Positions 8,575 to 18,214 are shown, numbered from the stretch's first letter. The stretch: DNA of 64,000 bases from an uncultured Intestinimonas sp. (GCF_944387245.1 NZ_CALXEE010000002.1:1-64000); one strand, 5' to 3'. Translations and numbers: made by a program. The notes: generated from the sequence alone by a model not told the origin.

Positions 8575-8757
8575 TTTTTTGCATGCTTGCCGCTGGAAAC
8601 GGCATTTTACACCCCCGGCCTTCTGCGGCTATACTTTGGCTACGCCGAGTGGCTTGCAGGCGTCCAACAGCCATTTTTCCCAAAAACTGTTTTCGTCTGC
8701 CCCAAACGGCGCGGGACAAAAAACACGATCGCAAGTCAGGAAAGGAAGTGGTGTTCC

Positions 8758-10308
8758 ATGCCAAAGGTCATGTCAGCACAGGAGGCCGTCCGCGCCTACA
8801 TCCATGACGGAGCCACCGTCGCCTTCGGTGGCTTTGTGGGCGCCATGGTGCCGGAAGAAGTCAACAAGACCATTCAGGAACTCTACCTGAGCACCGGTTC
8901 TCCCAAGGGGCTCACCGCCATCTATGCCGCTGGCCAGGGCGACTCCGACCAGCGTGGCCTCAACCACCTGGGCGAGGAGGGCCTGCTCAGCCGGGTCATC
9001 GGCGGGCACTGGGGCCTGGTTCCCCGGCTGCAGAAGCTGGCCCTGGAGAACAAATTTGCTGCCTATAACTACCCGCAGGGTGTTATTTCTCAGCTTTTCC
9101 GCGACATTGCCGCCGGCAAGCCGGGGCTCATCACCCACGTGGGCATGAAGACCTTTGTGGACCCGGAGCTGGAGGGCGGTATGCTCAACGACAAGGCCCG
9201 GGAGGCCGGACCTCTGGTGGAGCGAATCGACATCGGCGGCGAGACCCGCCTGCTGTATAAGGCCCTGCCCATCAATGTGGCTGTCATCCGTGCCACCTAC
9301 GCCGATACCCACGGCAACTGCACCTTCCAGCGGGAGGGCGTCAGCGCCGAGACCCTGGCCATCGCCCAGGCCGCCAAGAACTCCGGCGGCAAGGTCATCG
9401 TGCAGGTGGAAGACGTGGTGGAGTACGGCGCGCTGGACACCCGGCTGGTGCGGCTCCCCGGCATCTATGTGGACGCCATCGTGGTGGCCGCCCCGGAGAA
9501 CCACATGCAGACCTTCGGCACCGGCTACAATCCCTCCTACTGCGGTGAGATCCGTGTGCCCATGAGCTCTGTGAAGCCCCTGAAGCTGGACCAGCGCAAG
9601 ATTGTGGCCCGCCGGGCGGCCATGGAGCTGGTGCCCAACGCCGTGACCAACCTGGGCATCGGCATGCCCGAGGGCGTGGCGGCCGTGGCGGCCGAGGAGG
9701 GCCTGGAGGGCATGGTGCTCACCACCGAGGCCGGCACCATCGGCGGCATCCCCGCCGGCGGCAAGGATTTCGGCGTCACCATCAACCCCGACTGTATCCT
9801 GGACCAGCCCTATCAGTTTGACTTCTATGACGGCGGCGGTCTGGATGTGGCCTTCCTGGGCCTGGCGCAGGCCGACGAGAAGGGCAACATCAACGTCTCC
9901 AAGTTCGGTCCCAAGATCGCCGGCTGCGGCGGCTTCATCAACATCACCCAGAACGCCAAAAAAGTGGTCTACTGCGGCACCTTTACCGCCGGCGGGCTGA
10001 AGATTGGTGTGGCCGACAGCAAGCTGCAGATCCTGCAGGAGGGCCGGGACAAAAAGTTCCTCAAGCAGGTGGAGCAGGTCACCTTCTCCGGCGAGTACGC
10101 CGTGGAGAAGGGCCAGCCGGTGCTCTATATCACCGAGCGCGCGGTCTTTGAGCTCACCCCGGAGGGTGTGGAGCTCAAGGAGATCGCCCCCGGCGTCGAT
10201 CTGCAGAAGGACGTGCTGGATCTGATGGACTTTACCCCCATCGTCAGGGACGTAAAGACCATGGACAGCTGCATTTTCCAGGAAGGCCCCATGGGTCTTT
10301 CCAATTGA
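8758..10308 (+). CDS. family I CoA-transferase (propionate/acetoacetate CoA-transferase type)
   Basis: A 516-residue single-chain family I CoA-transferase with fused alpha and beta halves, like propionate CoA-transferase (Pct) and YdiF. The N-terminal half has FGGFVGAMVPEE and the GGHWGLVPRL segment. The second half has NLGIGMPEGV and the active-site motif TEAGTIGG, whose Glu324 would form the glutamyl-CoA thioester. The ATG at 8758 follows AAAGGAAG; the longer in-frame extension runs into the promoter region. It is first in the operon with a GntP permease and a MaoC hydratase, so it probably activates the imported acid using acetyl-CoA or another donor. Confidence 0.92.
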   Translation: MPKVMSAQEAVRAYIHDGATVAFGGFVGAMVPEEVNKTIQELYLSTGSPKGLTAIYAAGQGDSDQRGLNHLGEEGLLSRVIGGHWGLVPRLQKLALENKFAAYNYPQGVISQLFRDIAAGKPGLITHVGMKTFVDPELEGGMLNDKAREAGPLVERIDIGGETRLLYKALPINVAVIRATYADTHGNCTFQREGVSAETLAIAQAAKNSGGKVIVQVEDVVEYGALDTRLVRLPGIYVDAIVVAAPENHMQTFGTGYNPSYCGEIRVPMSSVKPLKLDQRKIVARRAAMELVPNAVTNLGIGMPEGVAAVAAEEGLEGMVLTTEAGTIGGIPAGGKDFGVTINPDCILDQPYQFDFYDGGGLDVAFLGLAQADEKGNINVSKFGPKIAGCGGFINITQNAKKVVYCGTFTAGGLKIGVADSKLQILQEGRDKKFLKQVEQVTFSGEYAVEKGQPVLYITERAVFELTPEGVELKEIAPGVDLQKDVLDLMDFTPIVRDVKTMDSCIFQEGPMGLSN

Positions 10309-10372
10309 GAGATGATTCAGTGAGAGATCCCCGCTCCTCCGGGAGAGAAAATGTGTTGAGGAGGTATCATTT

Positions 10373-11713
10373 ATGAGTTTGTTGGGCATCGTATTGGGTC
10401 TGGTGCTCCTGATGTTCCTGGCCTACAAGGGCTATTCCATCATCTGGGTCGCCCCGGTGTGCGCCGTGGTGGTGGCCGTCCTGGGTGGATACAGTATCCT
10501 GGACGCCTACATCGGCGACTACATGAAGGGTATGGCCGACTACGTATTCCAGTGGTTCCCCGCCTTCTTCCTGGGCGCTGTCTACGGCAAGGTCATGGAC
10601 ATGACCGGCTCCGCCCGGAGTCTGGCCGACGCCCTGGTAAAGCTGATCGGCTCCCGTTTCGCCGTCCTGGCCGTGGTCATCCCCTGCCTGCTGATGACCT
10701 ACGGCGGCATTTCCCTCTTCGTGGTGGTTTTCGTCATCTACCCCATGGGCTACTCCATCTACCGGGCCGCTGACCTGCCCCGCACCCTGCTGCCCGGCGC
10801 CATCGCCACCGGCGCCTTCGGCATCACCATGACCGCCATCCCCGGCACCCCCCAGATCCAGAATATGATCCCCACCCAGTACTACGGCACCACCGCCATG
10901 GCCGCTCCCCTGCTGTCCGTGGTGGCCTGCATCGTGATGTTTGTCCCCGCCTATATCTATCTGGAGTGGCGTGTGGCCCAGTGCCGCAAGAAGGGCCTCC
11001 ACTTCGTGCCCGATCCCAAGCACAAGGAGACCGACTTCAGCGACCGCAACCTGCCCTCCTGGCACTGGATCACCGGCCTCATCCCCCTCGTCGTTGTGGT
11101 CCTGATGCTCAACCTCTTCCCCAAGCTGCTGCTGAACGCCACCGGTGTGGAGCTGGCCTCCAACTACGCCATCGTCATCGCTCTGGTCTGCGGCATCCTG
11201 GTGGCCTGCCTGCTCAACCTGAACCAGGCCAAGCTGCTGCTGCCCGCCATCAATGAGGGCGCCAACGGCTCCATGGGCGCCATCATGAACACCGCCTGCG
11301 CCGTGGGCTTCGGCTCCGTGGTCAAGGTGGTCCCCGGCTTCGCCGTTCTCACCAACCTGGCTCTGAACATGCCCGGCTCCATCCTCTTCTCTGAGGCCGT
11401 GGCCGTCAACGTGCTGGCCGGTGCTACCGGCTCCGCCTCCGGCGGCATGTCCATCGCCCTGGAGGCCCTGGGTCCCAAGTACCTGGAGATGGCCAACGCC
11501 ATTGGCATGAGCCCTGAGGTCCTCCACCGCATCGCCTCCATCTCCTCCGGCGGTCTGGACACCCTGCCCCACAACGGCGCCGTCCTCACCCTGCTGGCGG
11601 TGTCCAACTGCACCCACAAGGAGTCCTACATCGATATCTGCATCACCACCTGCATCATCCCCCTGGTGGGTTCCCTGCTGCTGGCCCTGGTCTGGGGCTT
11701 CATCGGGATCTAA
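10373..11713 (+). CDS. GntP-family carboxylate:H+ symporter
   Basis: A 446-residue polytopic membrane protein with about 12 hydrophobic segments and GntP-family features (YGGISLFVVVFVIYPMG, GASGG-like motifs in both halves, SSGGLDTLPHNGA near the C terminus). GntP members import gluconate, 3-hydroxybutyrate and related hydroxy acids by proton symport. TGAGGAGGT lies just upstream of the ATG. It sits between a CoA-transferase and an (R)-type hydratase, so a short hydroxy acid is the likely cargo (inference). A paralogue lies at 29085. Confidence 0.88.
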   Translation: MSLLGIVLGLVLLMFLAYKGYSIIWVAPVCAVVVAVLGGYSILDAYIGDYMKGMADYVFQWFPAFFLGAVYGKVMDMTGSARSLADALVKLIGSRFAVLAVVIPCLLMTYGGISLFVVVFVIYPMGYSIYRAADLPRTLLPGAIATGAFGITMTAIPGTPQIQNMIPTQYYGTTAMAAPLLSVVACIVMFVPAYIYLEWRVAQCRKKGLHFVPDPKHKETDFSDRNLPSWHWITGLIPLVVVVLMLNLFPKLLLNATGVELASNYAIVIALVCGILVACLLNLNQAKLLLPAINEGANGSMGAIMNTACAVGFGSVVKVVPGFAVLTNLALNMPGSILFSEAVAVNVLAGATGSASGGMSIALEALGPKYLEMANAIGMSPEVLHRIASISSGGLDTLPHNGAVLTLLAVSNCTHKESYIDICITTCIIPLVGSLLLALVWGFIGI

Positions 11714-11783
11714 ATTCCCCGGTTTGCTGTGCCCGGCCCCATCCACGGCTTCGGCACAGGCCAAATAGGAAGGAGCATACACC

Positions 11784-12194
11784 ATGACCATTCAGGAAAT
11801 GAAGATCGGTGATTCCGCCAGCACGGTGAAGACCATCGGCGAGTCCGACGTCTATCTCTTTGCCGGCATCACCGGTGACCTCAACCCCGCCCATACCGAC
11901 GAGGTGTCGGCCAGCCAGACCCCCTTCGGCGGCCGGATCGCCCACGGTATCCTCTCCGCCGGCCTCATCTCGGCGGTGCTGGGCATGAAGCTCCCCGGCC
12001 CCGGCACCATCTATCTGGGCCAGGAGCTCAAGTTCACCAAGCCCGTCCACATCGGCGACACCGTCACCGCCACTGCCACCGTCAGTGAGATCGTGGCCGA
12101 GAAGAACATCGTCAAGCTGGAGACCATCTGCACCAACCAGAACGGCGATGTGGTCGTCAAGGGCATGGCCACCGTCATGCCGCCCAAACACTGA
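11784..12194 (+). CDS. MaoC-type (R)-specific enoyl-CoA hydratase
   Basis: A 136-residue single hot-dog-fold hydratase of the MaoC/PhaJ type. The catalytic Asp-His signature is present in ITGDLNPAHTD, followed by RIAHGILSAGLIS, which matches hydratase motif 2. Such enzymes interconvert (R)-3-hydroxyacyl-CoA and trans-2-enoyl-CoA. An AAGGAG-type site precedes the ATG. With the CoA-transferase and permease upstream it would turn (R)-3-hydroxyacyl-CoA into crotonyl-CoA or a homologue, feeding butyrate formation. The chain length is inferred from context. Confidence 0.9.
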   Translation: MTIQEMKIGDSASTVKTIGESDVYLFAGITGDLNPAHTDEVSASQTPFGGRIAHGILSAGLISAVLGMKLPGPGTIYLGQELKFTKPVHIGDTVTATATVSEIVAEKNIVKLETICTNQNGDVVVKGMATVMPPKH

Positions 12195-12239
12195 GTTCCC
12201 CTTTTTTCTGGGATCGTTCCCCTCCATACCAACAGCCAT

Positions 12240-12275
12240 CGTGCCCCGGACGCTCTGCCGCGCGTCCGGGGCACG
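12240..12275 (+). terminator. hairpin after the MaoC gene
   Basis: Perfect 14-bp arms (CGTGCCCCGGACGC and its complement) with an 8-nt loop. No immediate T-run follows, so it may stall or protect the 3' end rather than terminate fully. Confidence 0.5.
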
Positions 12276-12313
12276 GTGGCGTTTTGGCAAAGCAGCGCGT
12301 CCCGCAGATAGGG

Positions 12314-12340
12314 AAAAGCCCGCCGTGAGGCGGGCTTTTT
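12314..12340 (-). terminator. intrinsic terminator of the M16 peptidase gene
   Basis: Stem AAAAGCCCGCC / GGCGGGCTTTT with a GTGA loop. Read on the minus strand it ends in a T-run, just past the stop at 12357. It may also serve the converging MaoC operon. Confidence 0.8.
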
Positions 12341-12356
12341 CGCGGATTTGTGGATG

Positions 12357-13616
12357 TCACTGTCCCAACAGAGTGCGGTACTCCTCCTCGGGGGCGGGGC
12401 GGCCCACCACGGAGAGGGAGGACTGGGAGAGCTGGAAGAGCCGCCCGGCCAGGGCCCGGATGTCCTCGGCGGTGACGGTGTTATAGGCGTCGATGACCTC
12501 ACTGGTGGTGAGGGTGCGGTTCTGGAGGAGGAGTCCACGGCCCAGGGCGCTCATCCGGGACTGGGTGGACTCCAGACCCATGAGGACGTTGGCCTTGGAG
12601 AGCTCCCTGGCCCGTTCCAGCTCCTCGGGAGTGGGGCCGTGTTCGGCGAAGTCGGCCACCACCCGGAGGATGGTCTCCAGGGCCTCCCGCTCGGTGTCCT
12701 TGCTGAGGGCGGTGTAGATGGCGAACACGCCCGTCTCGGCGTGGCCGGCGCCGTAGGTGTAGATGGAGTAGCACAGCCCCCGCTTCTCCCGGACCTCCTG
12801 CCACAGCCGGGAGGACATGCCGGAGCCCAGCATGGTGGAGAGAAGCTGGAGGACGAACCGGTCCTTGTCCCCGTAGGGCAGGCCGGGGAAGGCCAGGGTC
12901 AGGTGGTTCTGCTCGGTGGCCTTCTTCTTCAGGGTGATGGCGGGGGTGTAGACGGCGGGGACGGCGGTGGGGGTCTCCCCCGGCTCCAGATCCAGCAGCC
13001 GGGCTTTCAAGGCGTCGGCCATGAGGGGGGTGAAGCTCCCCGCCATGGCGGCGACCATGGCGCCGGGCCGGTAGTGGGTCCGCTGGTAGCTTTTCAGCCA
13101 CTCCCCCGTCATCTTGTCCAGGGTGGCCTTCCTGCCCAGGATGGGCCGGGCCAAGGGGCTCCCCTTGTAGACGGCGGCCATGAGCCGCTCAGAGCACAGG
13201 TCCTCGGGGTTATCCTGGTACATGCCGATCTCCTCCAGGATGACCCCCCGCTCGGTGTCCACGTCGGCCTGGTCGAATTTGGAGTCAAAGACCATGTTGC
13301 ACAGGAGGTCCAGGGCCCGGGGCAGGTGCTCGTCCAGGCACCGGGCATAAAAGCAGGTGCACTCCTTGGTGGTGTAGGCGTTGACCTGGCCGCCGATGGC
13401 GTCCATCTCCTGGGCCAGCTCCCGGGCGGAGCGGCGCTGCGTGCCCTTGAAGACCATGTGCTCGATGAAGTGGGCGGCGCCGCTCTCCCCCGCCTTCTCG
13501 TGGCGGGAGCCGGTGGCCACCCACAATCCCAGGGAGACCGACCGGACGGCGGGCACGGCCTCCGTGACGATACGGGCCCCGTTGGGCAGGGTTTCGATGT
13601 CGTAGTGTTCTTCCAT
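12357..13616 (-). CDS. M16-family zinc peptidase
   Basis: A 419-residue M16 (pitrilysin/processing-peptidase-like) protein. The inverted zinc motif HFIEH lies near residue 49, with the downstream glutamate in the ERGVILEEIGMY segment. The C-terminal half has the R/Y region (REKRGLCYSIYTYG) of the second M16 domain. The length suits single-chain bacterial PqqL/YmxG-type enzymes. GAGAGG precedes the ATG. It is the last gene of the envelope block, downstream of the MurE-ArgB fusion. Its natural substrate is unknown. Confidence 0.93.
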   Translation of the reverse strand: MEEHYDIETLPNGARIVTEAVPAVRSVSLGLWVATGSRHEKAGESGAAHFIEHMVFKGTQRRSARELAQEMDAIGGQVNAYTTKECTCFYARCLDEHLPRALDLLCNMVFDSKFDQADVDTERGVILEEIGMYQDNPEDLCSERLMAAVYKGSPLARPILGRKATLDKMTGEWLKSYQRTHYRPGAMVAAMAGSFTPLMADALKARLLDLEPGETPTAVPAVYTPAITLKKKATEQNHLTLAFPGLPYGDKDRFVLQLLSTMLGSGMSSRLWQEVREKRGLCYSIYTYGAGHAETGVFAIYTALSKDTEREALETILRVVADFAEHGPTPEELERARELSKANVLMGLESTQSRMSALGRGLLLQNRTLTTSEVIDAYNTVTAEDIRALAGRLFQLSQSSLSVVGRPAPEEEYRTLLGQ

Positions 13617-13651
13617 GTGGTGACCTCTCCCGTGGTGAAAATGGAAACGCC

Positions 13652-16033
13652 TCAGCCGTCCCGGCGGATGGTGGTGCCCATGGTCTGGCCGGAGACGGCG
13701 TCCAGGAGCATGACGTGGTCGATGCGCCCGTCCAGGACCACCACCTCCGTCACCCCGTTCTCCAGGGCGCGGATGCAGCTTCTCAGCTTGGGCACCATGC
13801 CGCCCTGGATGAGGCCGCTGTCCAGCAGGTCCCGGGCCTCGGAGGCGGTGAGGGAGGGGATGGCGGTCTTGGCGTTGCGGTTGTCCATGAGGATGCCGTC
13901 CACGTCGGTGAGGAAGACCAGCTTGTCCGCCTTCAGGGCCTCGGCCACGGCGCAGGCGGCGTCGTCGGCGTTGCAGTTATAGCTTTCCCCATTTTCTCCC
14001 GCGCAAACCGGGGAGATGACGGGAACATAGCCTCCGGAGAGGAGGAGGCGGATGAGGTCCCCGTCGGCGGCGGTGATGTCGCCCACGTGGCCCAGCTCGG
14101 GGTCCTTCTGCCGGGCGGTGAGGATGGCGCCGTCCTTGCCGGAGACGCCGGCGGCCTTCACGCCCAGACCCCGGAGGGCCATGACCACCTGCTTGTTCAT
14201 CTGGGCGGAGAGAACCATCTCGGCCACCGCCATGGCGGTGGCGTCGGTGACCCGGTAGCCGTCCCGGAACCGGGGGGGCTCCCCCAGTTTTTCCAGCCAG
14301 CCGGAGATGGTCTTGCCGCCGCCGTGGACCAGCACCACCCGGACCCCGGCCATCTGGAGAGCGGCCACATCCCGGAGGATGGAGTCCACCGCCCCGTTCT
14401 CCCCCAGGGCGGAGCCGCCGTACTTCAGGACCACCGTCTTTCCGGCGCTCCGGGCCAGCCGGGGCAGGGTGTCCAGCAGCCCCAGCACCTTCTCCATGCC
14501 GTCCAGGTGGTGGGCCACGTCGTACTCGTGGAGCCACTGCTTGGTGTAGTCCACGTCGGAGATGCAGTTGATATAGGCGGTGCCCCGCTTCTGCCGGGTC
14601 TCCGCCCCCTTACCGGTGATGAGGATGACGGTGGGGGTCTGGGCCTCCATCACCGCCATGCGGATGGCCTCGCCTCGGTCGGGCTCGATGGAGTAGTCAC
14701 ACTTGCCCTCGATGTGCCCGGCCATCTCACGGGAGATGTCCAGCACGTCCTCCTCGCCGGGGTCCTCCTCGGTGATGATGATCTTGTCGGCGTATTTGGC
14801 CGAGATCTCGGAGAGGTCCTTCCGCCGGTCCAGGGCCTTCTTGCCCGGGCAGCCGAAGACGATGACCACCTGCTGGCCCGGGTACTCCTCCTTCACAGAG
14901 AGGAAGAGCTTTTCAAAGCTCAGGCGGTTGTGGGCGTAGTCCACGATGGCGGTGATGTGACCGTCGGCGTTCTGGTAGACCTCCATGCGGCCGGGCACCC
15001 GGGCCTTCATGAGGCCCACGTAGATGTGCTGCTCGGGGATGCCCAGGCCCTCGCACACGGCGATGGCGGCCAGGGCGTTCTGGACGTTGAAGAGCCCCGG
15101 CATGGTGAGCCGGAACTCCCGGCTGAACCGGGGGGTCTTGACCCGGAAAAGGATGTCCCGGCCCTGCTTGCGCACGTCGGTGGCGTAGACCGTGGCGGCC
15201 GGGTCGTGCTCGGAGAAGGTGATGAGCCGCCCGCCGGCCTCCCCGGCGGCGTTGAGCACGTCCTCCACCCGCTCGATGTCCAGGTTGACCACGGCCAGGG
15301 GCGCGTGGCGGAAGATCTTCAGCTTGGAGGTAAAGTAATCCTCAAAGTCGGGGTGCTCGATGGGGGAGATGTGGTCGTAGCCGATGTTGAGAAAGACGGC
15401 GGCGGAGAGGGCCACGCAGTCCATGCGGTCGTATTTCAGGGCCTGAGAGGAGACCTCCATGGTGAGGTACTCCACCCCGCTCCCGGCGGCGTTGGCGAAG
15501 TGGCGCTGGAGGTCCAGGGGCTCCGGGGTGGTGAGGTGGGACTCGAACCGCTCCACGCCGTCGTAGGTGTCGATGGAGGAGATGACGCCGCTCTCCGGCT
15601 TCTTCCGGGCGGAGAGATACTCATCAAAAATATACTTGAGGTAATATGTGGTGGAGCTTTTACCCTTTGTACCGGTAATGCCCACCACGTGGAGCTTGGC
15701 GCTGGGGTGGTCGTAGTAGAAGTCGGCCAGGAGGGCCATGGCCCGGCGCACGTCGGTCACCTGGAGGCAGGGGGTCTCTCCTGCCTCCGGCCAGACATGG
15801 TCGGAGAGGTAGATAAAGGCCCCTTTTTGGAGGGCGTCGGTCAGGTACTGGCCTTTGAAGTGGGCGCCCTTGACGATGAAGAGGGTGTTGGGGCGGACGT
15901 TCTGGGAGTCGCAGGAGACCAGCTCCACGGGGGTGGAGAGGAGGGCGGGCGAGAGGGCCTGTCCGCCGGTGAGGAGCCCCTCCTTCTGGAGAAGCTGCCA
16001 GTAGTCGCCCAGGGGGCGGATGGGAAGATCCAT
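13652..16033 (-). CDS. MurE-type Mur ligase fused to acetylglutamate kinase (ArgB)
   Basis: A single uninterrupted 793-residue frame combines two enzymes from different pathways. Residues 1 to about 510 form a MurE-like ligase: Walker A GITGTKGKSST, TTPEPLDLQ, EVSSQAL, a likely carbamylated lysine in TSKLKIF, and ITGKGAE. The motif that selects the third peptide residue, usually DNPR in meso-DAP enzymes, reads EDPG, so the added amino acid is uncertain. From about Met513 the protein is a complete ArgB: KTVVLKYGGSALG, LVHGGGKTIS, and LTDVDGILMD near the end. A helix ahead of KTVVLKYGG resembles the N-helix of arginine-inhibited kinases. No ribosome site precedes the internal ATG (14497). The ATG at 16033 follows GAGGTG. 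It is 20 bp from the PBP2 gene. Confidence 0.9.
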   Translation of the reverse strand: MDLPIRPLGDYWQLLQKEGLLTGGQALSPALLSTPVELVSCDSQNVRPNTLFIVKGAHFKGQYLTDALQKGAFIYLSDHVWPEAGETPCLQVTDVRRAMALLADFYYDHPSAKLHVVGITGTKGKSSTTYYLKYIFDEYLSARKKPESGVISSIDTYDGVERFESHLTTPEPLDLQRHFANAAGSGVEYLTMEVSSQALKYDRMDCVALSAAVFLNIGYDHISPIEHPDFEDYFTSKLKIFRHAPLAVVNLDIERVEDVLNAAGEAGGRLITFSEHDPAATVYATDVRKQGRDILFRVKTPRFSREFRLTMPGLFNVQNALAAIAVCEGLGIPEQHIYVGLMKARVPGRMEVYQNADGHITAIVDYAHNRLSFEKLFLSVKEEYPGQQVVIVFGCPGKKALDRRKDLSEISAKYADKIIITEEDPGEEDVLDISREMAGHIEGKCDYSIEPDRGEAIRMAVMEAQTPTVILITGKGAETRQKRGTAYINCISDVDYTKQWLHEYDVAHHLDGMEKVLGLLDTLPRLARSAGKTVVLKYGGSALGENGAVDSILRDVAALQMAGVRVVLVHGGGKTISGWLEKLGEPPRFRDGYRVTDATAMAVAEMVLSAQMNKQVVMALRGLGVKAAGVSGKDGAILTARQKDPELGHVGDITAADGDLIRLLLSGGYVPVISPVCAGENGESYNCNADDAACAVAEALKADKLVFLTDVDGILMDNRNAKTAIPSLTASEARDLLDSGLIQGGMVPKLRSCIRALENGVTEVVVLDGRIDHVMLLDAVSGQTMGTTIRRDG

Positions 16034-16053
16034 GTGTGTCACCTCATGAAAGA

Positions 16054-18180
16054 TTATCGCAGGAGGGTATTTTCCGGGGTCACGGTCTCCATGCCGCTGC
16101 CGGCGGAGAAGTAGTACTCCAAAATCTCGGCGGCGATGTTGGCCAGGGTGGAGCCGGAGCCGCCCTTTTCCACCACGATGGCCAGGGCGATCTCGGGATT
16201 TTCATAGGGGGCGAAGGCCACGAAAAGGGCGTTGGACTCGGTGGCGCTGCTCACCTGGGCGGAGCCGGTCTTGGCGGCCACCTGGACGCCCAGGTCGGCG
16301 AAGTAGGCCTTGGCGGAGCCCTCGGCGGTCACCCGGAGCATGCCCTCGGTGACGGCAGCCAGGTTTTCGGGGTCGATGTCCAGCTGGTTGAGGACGGTGG
16401 GCTCATACTGCTCCACCACCTGGGAGAAGTCGTTGGACTTGACCTCCTTGAGGAGGTGGGCGGAATAGTGGGTGCCGCCGTTGGCCAGGGTGGCCACGTA
16501 GTTGGCCAGCTGGAGGGGGGTGAAGCGGCTGTTGCCCTGGCCGATGGCGGCGGGGAGGGTGTTGCCCTCGTACCAGGTCTGGCCCTGGCTCTCGGTGTAC
16601 TCGGGGCCGTCCATCCAGCCGGTGGCCTCGTAGAGCTCAATGCCGGTGGGCTCCCCCAGGCCGAACATGGCGGCGTACTGCTCCAGCAGGCTGATGCCCA
16701 GCCGCCGGCCCACGTCGAAGAAAAAGACGTTGCAGGAGTCCTTGATGGCACCGGAGACGTTCTCGCTGCCATGGGTGCTGCGGCCGCCGCTGTCGCGGTA
16801 GATCCAGCACTGGGGCCGGTAGTCGTCGTAGTAGAGGTAGCGGCCGGTGTCCAGGATCTCGGTGTCCGGCTCGATGATGCCCTCCTCCAGGGCGCCGATG
16901 GCGGTGACCATCTTGAAGGTGGAGCCGGGGGGATAGACCTCCTGGGTGGCCCGGTTCAGGAGGGGGTTGAGGGGGTCGGCCAGGAGGGCATTGTAGTTCT
17001 GGGTGTAGGTGGTGAGGTCGAAGGTGGGGTAGGAGGCCATGGCCAGCACACCGCCGTCCCGGACGTCGATGACCACGGCTGCGCCGCCCTGGGTGTCCTC
17101 CGATTTGAGGCCCCCGATGCCGGTGGCCAGGGCCCGCTCCACCGCCTCCTGGAGCTTGATGTCCAGGGTGAGGATCACGTTGTCACCGGGGTCGGGGGCC
17201 TGGACCTCGCCGGTGGTCTGATTCACCACCCAGTTGTCGTCCCCGCTGACCACCTTGCCCTGGTCGTTGGTCTCGATGTTGCGCTTGCCGGGGGTGCCGT
17301 GGAGGTAGGACTCGAAGGCCAGCTCCACCCCCTCCTTGCCCACGGTGGCGTTGTAGGGGTAGTTGAGGGCCTGGTAGACGTTGTTCCACTCGTCGGAGTT
17401 CATGAGGCCCACCCGGCCCAGCAGGTGGGCGGCGTAGGCGGTGTTGTACTCCCGGACGGTGGTGGTGTCGATGTTGACGCCGGGCAGGTCGGCCTCCTTC
17501 ACCGTGACGATGAAGGGCATCTGCACGTCCTGGGCAAAGACGTAGGCGGTGTAGGTGATCTCACGGGAGCGGAGGGTGAGCTCATAGCGCACCCCCAGCA
17601 GGGCCCGGGCCTCGCCATCGGGCAGGAGGGGGTCGATCTCGTAGTATTCCCGCAGCTTGTCCAGGAAGGCGTCGGCGCTAGGGTAGCTGACCCCCTGGCC
17701 CTCCTGGGCGGCGGTGCGGATGGCGTCGGCCTCCTCCCGGGCGGGGAGGGTGTCCGTCCACTTCAGGCTCTCGGCCAGGGCGTAGAGGTTGCTGATGGCG
17801 CCGGAGGAGGCGGTGTCAAAGGTAAAGACAAAGGGAGTCTCCGCCGAGATGGGCAGGGTGTCGGCCCAGGTCACCCCCTGGGTCCGGCAGATGTCCAGGA
17901 GCTTGGTGAGGGTGGTGTTCACGTCCTCCATGAAGGAGGTGTCCAGGCTCACGTTGTAGCTTTCCCGGTTGGTGACCAGCACCCGGCCGTAGCGGTCCAG
18001 GATCTCACCCCGGGCGGCCTCCACGGTTTCGGTCTTGGCGATCTTCCGCCGGGACTGGGCCAGGTAGTCGGCGCCGTGGACGTACTGGAGGTCGTAGAGG
18101 ACCCAGGCAAAGAGGAGGATGAGGATGAGAAGCACGCCCACAATGCTGCGGACCCGCCAATGAAATTGCTTGCCGTCCAT
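16054..18180 (-). CDS. mrdA: penicillin-binding protein 2 (elongasome transpeptidase)
   Basis: A 708-residue class B PBP. One N-terminal membrane anchor (VGVLLILILLFAWVLYDL) is followed by a dimerisation/pedestal region and a transpeptidase domain. The active-site motifs are STFK (S420, K423), SCN (482-484) and KTG (637-639). It cross-links peptidoglycan during cell elongation with RodA and the MreCD proteins encoded upstream. It is somewhat longer than E. coli PBP2, as usual in Clostridia. AAAGGAG precedes the ATG. Confidence 0.95.
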   Translation of the reverse strand: MDGKQFHWRVRSIVGVLLILILLFAWVLYDLQYVHGADYLAQSRRKIAKTETVEAARGEILDRYGRVLVTNRESYNVSLDTSFMEDVNTTLTKLLDICRTQGVTWADTLPISAETPFVFTFDTASSGAISNLYALAESLKWTDTLPAREEADAIRTAAQEGQGVSYPSADAFLDKLREYYEIDPLLPDGEARALLGVRYELTLRSREITYTAYVFAQDVQMPFIVTVKEADLPGVNIDTTTVREYNTAYAAHLLGRVGLMNSDEWNNVYQALNYPYNATVGKEGVELAFESYLHGTPGKRNIETNDQGKVVSGDDNWVVNQTTGEVQAPDPGDNVILTLDIKLQEAVERALATGIGGLKSEDTQGGAAVVIDVRDGGVLAMASYPTFDLTTYTQNYNALLADPLNPLLNRATQEVYPPGSTFKMVTAIGALEEGIIEPDTEILDTGRYLYYDDYRPQCWIYRDSGGRSTHGSENVSGAIKDSCNVFFFDVGRRLGISLLEQYAAMFGLGEPTGIELYEATGWMDGPEYTESQGQTWYEGNTLPAAIGQGNSRFTPLQLANYVATLANGGTHYSAHLLKEVKSNDFSQVVEQYEPTVLNQLDIDPENLAAVTEGMLRVTAEGSAKAYFADLGVQVAAKTGSAQVSSATESNALFVAFAPYENPEIALAIVVEKGGSGSTLANIAAEILEYYFSAGSGMETVTPENTLLR

Positions 18181-18214
18181 GAAGGCTCCTTTCTTGTATG
18201 GATGGGGGGTGCGG

